Source: Axinella damicornis (lineage: Eukaryota; Porifera; Demospongiae; Axinellida; Axinellidae). Taken from it: 64,000 nt of DNA. The position numbers were made by a program, and so were the translations under genes. A model generated the notes under the pieces. That model was not told the DNA's origin, made no database searches, and worked only from the letters and a program-made list of their open reading frames with translations. Of the stretch, positions 56,911 through 64,000 are shown in pieces (positions within the stretch are counted from its first letter, which is position 1; the number at the start of each line of letters is the position of its first letter). The DNA lies in the NCBI GenBank assembly GCA_963931865.1, contig OZ007511.1, positions 4,358,626 to 4,422,625 of the forward strand, written 5' to 3'.

Positions 56911-58600
56911 TCTAAGGCGAAGGATGCCTCCAAGCCCTCTGCTGGCAAAAGACCCTCTGCTGCATCTCCCAGGAAGTCACGAGGCCTTGCCAATATACCT
57001 GTCCTGTGGCTGGTGGCCCCCACTGTTGTCATGACGCTGCTGGCCTTTGTTGTGGTCTTTGCTGAAAGGTAGGTTTGTAGGCTCTAGCTTGACTTCCATT
57101 CCTCCATACCTCCAGTCTCATTCTCAGGCCTCACTAATCTCACTCCCTGGCCTCCCCCTTTCACGTCTCGTTTCCATGCCTCCCAACCTCCAGCCTCAGG
57201 CCTCACTAATCTCACTCCCTGGCCTCCCCTTTTCACGTCTCATTTTCATGCCTCCCAACCTCCAGCCTCAGGCCTCACTAGTCTCACTCCTTGGCCTCCC
57301 CCTTTCACGTCTCAGTCTCATTCTCAGGCCTCACTAGTTTCACTCCCTTGGCCTTCCCCTTTCCGCTATAAGTCATATGAGCGAGTATTATGTTTGGTCC
57401 ACGTTCAGTCCTGTTAGGTGAATGATGAGTGTGTGTTTGCCGTGTGTGTTCTGCATGTGCAGTTAGCAAACTGTGTGATCCTTTTGTGCATGCACAGTGA
57501 GAGCATCAGGATCGTCGATCTGCAAAGAAGTGTGTCTCAGTTGTTAGCTGCATGCAACTATTCACTAACGTTACTAACCAATCATGCTGTTCACAGGTCA
57601 GTCGCATTCTAACATGAGATAAAAAATGTAATTCAACACCACCTTGTCACCCCCTGGAATGAGTATGGATTGATATCATAATGGTATCACGGGTGGGAGG
57701 GAGGGGGGGAGGGGGGGGGAGGGAGGGGGGGGGGGGGGGGGGGGAGGGGAGGGAGGGAGGGGAGGGAGGAGGGAGGAGGGAGGGAGGGAGGAGGAGGAGG
57801 GGGGGGAGGAAGGGAGTGAGGGGGAGGGATGGATGGAGGGGGAGGGGAGGGAGGGAAGGGGGAAGGGAGGAAGGGAGGGAGGGATGAAGGGAGGGGAGAG
57901 NNNNNNNNNNNNNNNNNNNNNNNNNNNNNNNNNNNNNNNNNNNNNNNNNNNNNNNNNNNNNNNNNNNNNNNNNNNNNNNNNNNNNNNNNNNNNNNNNNNN
58001 NNNNNNNNNNNNNNNNNNNNNNNNNNNNNNNNNNNNNNNNNNNNNNNNNNNNNNNNNNNNNNNNNNNNNNNNNNNNNNNNNNNNNNNNNNNNNNNNNNNN
58101 TGTGTGAGGGAGTGTACTAGCTACATGTGTGAGGGTGTGTGAGGGTATGGGAATGTGCACCATAATGTATACGTGAAGATGTGAGGGTATATTGTGTGTT
58201 CATATGTGTGGGTGTGTATATGTACATGTATGTTCATGAGCACATGTGAGGCTCATGTGAGGGAGTAGGATGTACATATGAGTGGTGTGACGGCATGTGA
58301 GGGTGTAAGGACTGTATGATGTTTTATAAGTTTCAAACCTACTGTAAACACTTGGGATATACACTTGCTTCACCTCCAGTGATGAATTTGAAAACAGAAT
58401 TTCTGGTTCGTTCAGAACCTGGGATGGGGGAGACGTGGACAGCGAGGATCACGGGTCAGCCTCGCATCAATCGTCCTCTCCTCGTCTCACTCATCCTCTA
58501 CGTTTACAATGAGGGGGCAGGAGACATGGCATTTGTCACTTCACAGCGAAATTCTGTGGAGGAGATATACGGATACACTCCTGATGTGAGTGTGTGTGTG

Positions 58601-58662
<62 letters not shown>

Positions 58663-58717
58663 ATGTGTGTGTGTGTGTGTGCAGTGCGTGAGTGTGTGCG
58701 TGAGTGTGTGCGTGAGT

Positions 58718-58748
<31 letters not shown>

Positions 58749-60494
58749 CGTGAGTGTGTGCGTGAGTGTGTGCGAGTGTGTGCAGTGTGTGAGTGTGTAT
58801 GTTGTTCTTCTGTTTGTGCAGTTCAGTCAGTTCCGAGTATATTTCCCAAGAAGACTGTCTCTCAAGATGCTGTAAGTTGACTATTTGTGGCCTGCAAACG
58901 CTCTCCGTACACTACCACTGAACCTCATGTAGTACATCACAAGCAGACAGCAGACACTACATGTACTTATATGATGTTGGTGTTTACATACGTACATAGC
59001 AGTACACATTTTAGCTGACCGAAAATCTGATTTGGGGAACACTTCTTTTGAATCATCAGGATGTTAATTAAACCTTTCCGCTCTCTGCTGACTGCTGAGT
59101 CAGCAGAACTGTATTAGTAGCCAACTGCCACAATCACAGACTGAGGTAGTTGTTGGGAAGCCGCACCTGTTGTGGACGAGGGTTTGGTTGCTAAGCAATG
59201 TTACCCTGCTACCGATATTATACAGATGCTAAATTTTTGCTCCAGTCAAGTAGTGAATTCTACCCCCTCTAAAATTACCCCCTAGTGAAATTCCCTCCCA
59301 AAGGTTATTGTATGCGTTTTGCTTTTCTCCTCCTCTACAGCTGCATAACTACATGTCGGCGCAGCGCTCCTCCATCACTGACCTGGCTGGCTTTGTGAAG
59401 TCCATTATGAAGATGGACAACCCCCACAAGAACTGGCCTACCATTGCCAGGCTGCCGGGAGACTTCAAGCAGGCGGAGGACACCAAGTTCAAGCCTAATC
59501 TTGTTGCTTATCAGGTGTGTACATGTATGTCAGGTAGAGCTGTAGTGGGATCGGAAGTGAAGGGCATTACATCATCATGCTGCCTGATGATTGGTCATCA
59601 CATGATCTTTACCCTCCAGTTTCTGTGGTGAATAATGACTAGTGTGGCATGACAACCGTCATGTCCATGACTGCATTGACTGTATGCACAGCAACCTATA
59701 CCCCTAAACTGCACTAGTGTTCGCAGCCCAGTACGAAATCCAAGTTCTGCATGCTTGACTTGATGAAGCTATCTGTCAGTCATTCTGTGACCATGTTTCT
59801 CTCTATGCATTGTGTGCTTGTCCGCACGTATCAGCATTGTGGGTATGTCCCTGATGCCACTTTAGCATTGTGGGGTACTAGTATCGCTGACACCACTTTG
59901 GCATTGTGGGTATTGCTGACACCTACTTCAGTGTTGGGGAATGTGTCCAGGCAATGGTGACTTTATTAAAATCAATGTTGTTACCACTTCAGATCACCAC
60001 TCGGCTTCCGTTTGAGATCGACATGGTGTTTGAGTCCGGGATGTTCAGCGCGGCCCTCAGCATCAGTGGGGAGAGACTCACCAATGCCCTACAGGAGAAG
60101 AGAGCCCAGTTTGACCAGCGATTCGAGGAGACGTTCAGACTACAAGCAAAGGTGCGCTAGAGTTGATCTGCCGTAGGCTAACTGAAACCTTTTGTACCTT
60201 ACCAACTGTGTAATGGCCGGATGTTGCACTTCATATGGTTGGCCTGGAGGAGATTGTCACTCCAATAAAGTGCCTATTTCCTATGTGGGTATAGGCTGTT
60301 TGCTGTTGTTTTTGAGATTACGGGATCCCTGCACGTGAGATGTACACTGTATCCTTTAATTGAACGATATTTTGTCACCGAAAATAATATTGGATTAAGA
60401 AGAGCGTATTGAATACTTGTAAACACAAGAAGTGTACATGTAGAAAGGGAGGACGGAGGCCTATACATTTATGTAGCTTTCAGGTGCAGATTTA

Positions 60495-60525
<31 letters not shown>

Positions 60526-62128
60526 CTTTGGGGGCTGTATATAGTCACCCCCTTCACCAGAATGGTGGGTATGTCCACTGACCAAATTACACTCCAAAAT
60601 AGTGCTCACAGCTCAATGTCTCTCTGCAGTATCAATCCTGGAGCTTGCGTTGCTGGAACTTGCAGTGTAAAGCACGATAGAAGGTTCCATGATAGCCCAT
60701 CCTGATAACTGAACAATGAAAGCGAATTCCCCCCCCCCCCCCCCCCCCCCCCCACTTCACAAATTCTGTATCAGCCCCTGGCGTTTATCGAATGTGCTCT
60801 CTGCTCTCTGTTGCGGAGCTGTATGGTTCTATAGAGGTAGTAAAGATGGCGCTCAACAGGTTGTTCATTTGGAGACTCTTATCGTAGCCATAATGCTTCC
60901 ATCAAGCCCTAGTCTAAGAGCTTGCCATGACACATCTCTGACAGTGCAATCACGCTGCTTGCAGCCCTTGCACTGGTGAATACACTGTACTTGGCTGGAA
61001 TATGTAACTAGCGTACATGTATAGTGTTATAGTGTTACATGTAAGTCTGCATGTTGACTGTCCTCCCTGCTTTGTGTCGAGGAAGTGTAATTGTACCAAC
61101 TCGATTTCTGTGTGAGAAAAATGGGGTTAAACAAATTGTTGGAATCCCCATGAGTCTGTAACCTTATCGATTCCGGTTAGCCTTTGCTCCTGTGAATCTG
61201 AATTGTTGAAAATTTGTATGTACTGGAATGAGACTGCATTAGCTGAACAGTACATGTGTGTGTAATACCTCTTGTTTGTGTTGTGAGAATGAGGTGTTTA
61301 CTGCTACAGGGGTTCAGTGATGGTGAGGTCTCGTTTGCGAAGGCTGCATTCAGCAACCTGGTCGGGGGATATCCTACTTCTATGGCCAGTCACGGTGAGC
61401 GTGTGGTTTGTGTGTTTACGGTAGTCACATGTTTTACCCTGTAGGCCAATGATGGGTCTGCCTCAAGCATCTACTTTGTGCGTACCTAAATTATGTCTTT
61501 CGCCTTACAATTCTCTCCACAGAGTTATTTCACCTGGTCTTTCAAACCCTGTGGTGAGTTTTGTATTTATAGAACTTCATGATCACAGTGTATTTATCAT
61601 ATTTGTCAGTCAAAATGATTGCCACAGGTATATGTATAGGCTCATTCCAGGCTCATTCCCAGGCTCCCCTTGTGCTTGCGGTGAAGAGAGCCTGGGAATG
61701 AGGCTAGCTAGTATATATGTGTGTACCTGAGGTTTGTATCTTTTAATTTGACATCGCTGGTTGCATTCACTGCTCTCAGCAGCAGCTGCAGCAGCTGGTG
61801 TTTGCTGCTAACTTGAAGTAGAACCTGGTAATGATGGAAGCACTGGTTCGTATAACCAACCCTCAGGCTGAAAATTTTAAATAGGCGGAGCCACAAAACT
61901 ACAACAAGATGTTGTGTTCTCCACTTCCAACGTGCTCCCAACTTGTAGTCAAATGTAAGCAGAAGTGTTTCCTCACAGGCAGCCTAGAGGCCTCTGCTCT
62001 GGTTCGGGTATACAGGCGGCATATATGCTTGACACAGCAAGAGAGCTTTGCACACCATCTTAACTGCTACACACGAGACTGGTGGCCATTCATGACTGTA
62101 TGCTTGAGATCGAGATCCAAATGTGTGT

Positions 62129-62174
<46 letters not shown>

Positions 62175-64000
62175 ACTTTTGCAGGTGGGGGCTCTTTCAT
62201 GAGACTACTGCACTAGGATTTCAGGCACTACTTGCTATATGAAAATTAGAATGGAACTGGGACAGAACTGGTCTGAGAATGAGTCCTATGCACTATGCTG
62301 TATATCTAACAATTCACCATCCTTCCTATGCACACACTACAGAACTACTGGCCAGCAGAACTGTACACTGCTGTGCCATCGCGATCGTTCTTTCCAAGAG
62401 GCTTCCTCTGGGACGAGGGTTTCCACCAGCTGCTGGTGGCACACTGGGACACCAGCATCGTCAAGGTGAGGCACGTCTCGTACCACCTGTGTCATGGGAA
62501 TGAGACTGCAGTCATGGAGGCATGCATGCCACATTTGTAGCTTATGGTTTTGCGTCCCCTTCTGACCCTCCAATACAAGAATTCACATACATGTACATAC
62601 TTAACTGGGAACAAAGAATTGCTGAGCTGTTGTCACCTGTCACTGTGGAAAGTTTTCTGGAGTTGCTGGTTTTGAAGATGGCGGTGACTACCTGTCACTC
62701 TGCTACTTACTACCTGCACTTACGATGCTTCTTCGATCCATAGACATTTGAGTTAGCTGCGTACCGCTTCACTTTAGTGGCTCATGTTGTGTGTAGCCTC
62801 GTTCCCAAGCCTTCTTTTACACCTCCATTTGTTTTGATCGCTTGCAATATGCGTTTTTGCTTACTGAAACGATCCAACACTAGTACTGGAGGTGAAGAAG
62901 GCCTAACTGGGAACGAGGCTACGTATGTTGTGTGCCTGCGTGGTTGACATGCACATACAGTCTACATACAATATGTACCAACAGCTGGGTGTCCACCTAA
63001 CCTCGTTCTCAGGCCGTCTCGGGCCTGGGAATGAGGCTAACTGCATGGTAGTTTGAATTCAAGCAAGTTCTTTTCGACAGGATGTTCTGGCTCACTGGAT
63101 GGACCTCCTCAACGTCGAAGGCTGGATACCACGGGAACAGATACTGGGAGACGAAGCTCGCAGCAAAGTACCTCCTGTGAGTGTTCAGTGTACAAGTGTG
63201 ATGGGTCACTATACTAACAAGATTCAAGTGGAGGCAAATGTTTCCCCTCACCCCCCACCAATGAAACCTGCACTTTCAACATAAGTGTCCATAGTGCATA
63301 TCCCACTTTGCATCCATTATGAAGTTTCTTAAGGTCCTTACCCAGAAGTGCAAAGCAACAAGATCTGGGGAGGAAGGGAATGAGGCTGGGAAAGTACCAG
63401 CAGGAAATAAAACCCACAGAGTGAGAGGATGATACAAGGAAGGAAGGGTTGAAAACTGTACTCACGTGATAAGCCATTCAAGACATTATTAGGCAGCGAA
63501 AAGAGGTGCGATGGATCCAGACCCAACAATGTAGTACAACAAGCTGGCCATGTAGGTCAGGCAAATATTCTGGCCTCACTCACACTCACTGGTATCAGTG
63601 GCTAACATGCACGCAGCTTGCTCACCAGTGGTGCACCATACCCAGGCCTGCCCAGGCATGGGCCTAGGCAAATTAGCTCAGGCCCTGTGCAATGAGTATT
63701 TGGAGTTAGGGTTAAAGTTTAGTTGCATGAGCGTGTGGGAGTCACTGGTAGTTACTTTCAGCGTTTCAAGGCTGAGATCAGGTCACAGGGGAGTGAGTTC
63801 GTCGTTGAATTTTGCCAGTAGGCTCTAAAAGAGCCACAGGATCAACCTGAGATGCACAGAGGGGAGGGGCATACCCCATACCCCCACTGACTTGCTCTGT
63901 ACCCAGGCACTTCAGCATCCAGGGTACGCCATTGTTCCTCACGTTCTCCTCACAGTCCTGTTCATTCATTCGATGTACCTACTTAACTTCCCTCACTCAT
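56911..64000 (+). CDS. MOGS: mannosyl-oligosaccharide glucosidase (GH63), N-terminal part, incomplete
   Basis: Recognised exons: 56911-57068, 58380-58585, 58822-58871, 59341-59514, 59993-60151, 61310-61394, 61523-61553, 62343-62465 and 63081-63176; the rest lies beyond the window. The enzyme is ER glucosidase I, which removes the outer alpha-1,2-glucose from N-glycan precursors. The first exon gives a basic cytosolic segment and a signal-anchor helix ([20 protein letters not shown]). Later exons show [42 protein letters not shown] (GH63 signature) and [20 protein letters not shown], all close to animal MOGS. Exons for the start of the luminal domain are missing, probably in the N gap. The 58822-58871 to 59341 junction is out of phase, so a small exon may be missed. 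Exon 61310-61394 is one base short of frame. Confidence 0.9.
57080..57350. repeat. ~75-bp minisatellite in MOGS intron
   Basis: Three to four imperfect units of the type CTCCAGCCTCAGGCCTCACT, AATCTCACTCCCTGGCCTCC and CCTTTTCACGTCTC. It is intronic; the frame at 57047 that crosses it is a repeat artefact. Confidence 0.8.
57691..58100. other. G-rich low-complexity tract and assembly gap
   Basis: GGGA/GGGAGG repeats fill 57691-57900, then 200 N follow to 58100. The round gap size suggests a placeholder rather than a measured distance. MOGS exons for the residues between the membrane anchor and 58380 are expected here. Confidence 0.9.
58586..58800. repeat. GT microsatellite adjoining a MOGS splice donor
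   Basis: (GT)n with GTGCGTGAGTGTGT variants begins directly after the exon end at 58585, so the donor GTGAGT is itself part of the repeat. Almost the entire intron is this repeat. Confidence 0.85.
60152..61309 (+). other. MOGS intron with paired poly-G and poly-C tracts
   Basis: A 28-bp G run (60498-60525) and a 25-bp C run (60729-60753) lie about 200 bp apart in opposite orientation. The C run is flanked by CACAAATTCTGTATCAGCCCC-like repeat sequence. No exon was recognised. Confidence 0.7.
61640..61706. mobile_element. short inverted-repeat element of the GCCTGGGAATGAGGCTA family
   Basis: GGCTCATTCCCAGGCT at the left faces AGCCTGGGAATGAGGCTAGC at the right, in a MOGS intron. Confidence 0.65.
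62143..62173. repeat. 31-bp poly-G tract after a GT run
   Basis: A (GT)n run passes straight into uninterrupted G in a MOGS intron. Confidence 0.9.
62793..62922. mobile_element. 130-bp MITE with GTAGCCTCGTTCCCA termini
   Basis: The left end GTAGCCTCGTTCCCAAGCCT and the right end, reverse-complemented, GTAGCCTCGTTCCCAGTTAG share the terminus. Inner arms CTTCTTTTACACCTCCA and TGGAGGTGAAGAAG also pair. A second small copy follows at about 63000-63040 (CCTCGTTCTCAGGC facing GCCTGGGAATGAGG). Confidence 0.8.
63177..64000. other. MOGS intron running off the window end
   Basis: After the GTGAGT donor at 63177 no further GH63 exon was recognised. The expected next segment (a EFLVQ..HANPPT-like stretch) is absent, so the downstream exons lie outside. 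Confidence 0.6.

Noticed and set aside
57687..58163. Frames running through the N gap
   Set aside because: Composed of G-rich repeat and unknown bases.

Overview
This is eukaryotic DNA, almost certainly from an early-branching animal and most likely a sponge. The genes have short GT-AG introns and animal receptor domains (SRCR, Ig), RING/B-box/filamin and GH63 genes. Non-coding DNA is full of palindromic MITEs, minisatellites and retroelement scraps. A 200-base N run (57,901-58,100) marks it as a draft assembly. The species call is inference. Exon-intron models were built by hand from domain homology, GT/AG sites and phase agreement.

Region 1 (1-33,051, + strand) is a receptor cluster. A type I SRCR receptor with a Ser/Thr/Pro-rich tandem-repeat stalk comes first (exons 141-4,794, 5' end outside the window). 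Two tandem paralogous Ig-superfamily receptors follow (13,246-21,322 and 25,461-33,051). Each has a signal-peptide exon, seven Ig-like domains on seven phase 1-1 exons, a Cys-containing SEA-like juxtamembrane module, one transmembrane helix and a tail with ITAM-like tyrosines. The duplicated block carried along a copy of the SRCR gene's last exon (21,898-22,061). A repeat insertion of about 6.7 kb (5,228-11,899) splits copy 1.

Region 2 (34,056-55,701, - strand) is the WDR61/SKI8 gene, reconstructed as 11 coding exons giving 304 residues. Its 14.2-kb third intron (40,703-54,890) contains three intronless + strand genes. Two are tandem secreted cysteine-rich fibrinogen-related-like paralogs (41,942-42,952 and 45,043-46,044). 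The third is a TRIM-type E3 ligase (50,776-52,392) with RING, two B-boxes, coiled coil, filamin repeat and a C-terminal MIB/HERC2-like domain. Other introns hold minisatellites of 58 bp, about 18 bp and GT-rich type.

Region 3 (56,911 to beyond 64,000, + strand) is the 5' part of the mannosyl-oligosaccharide glucosidase gene (MOGS, GH63), head to head with WDR61. Some N-terminal exons probably lie in the N gap, and one exon carries a one-base frame break in a G run.

The main candidates for something new are the paralogous Ig receptors with distal-domain divergence and ITAM-like tails, the orphan signalling-tail exon that stays open after duplication, the TRIM-filamin-MIB/HERC2 architecture, and three genes nested in one WDR61 intron.
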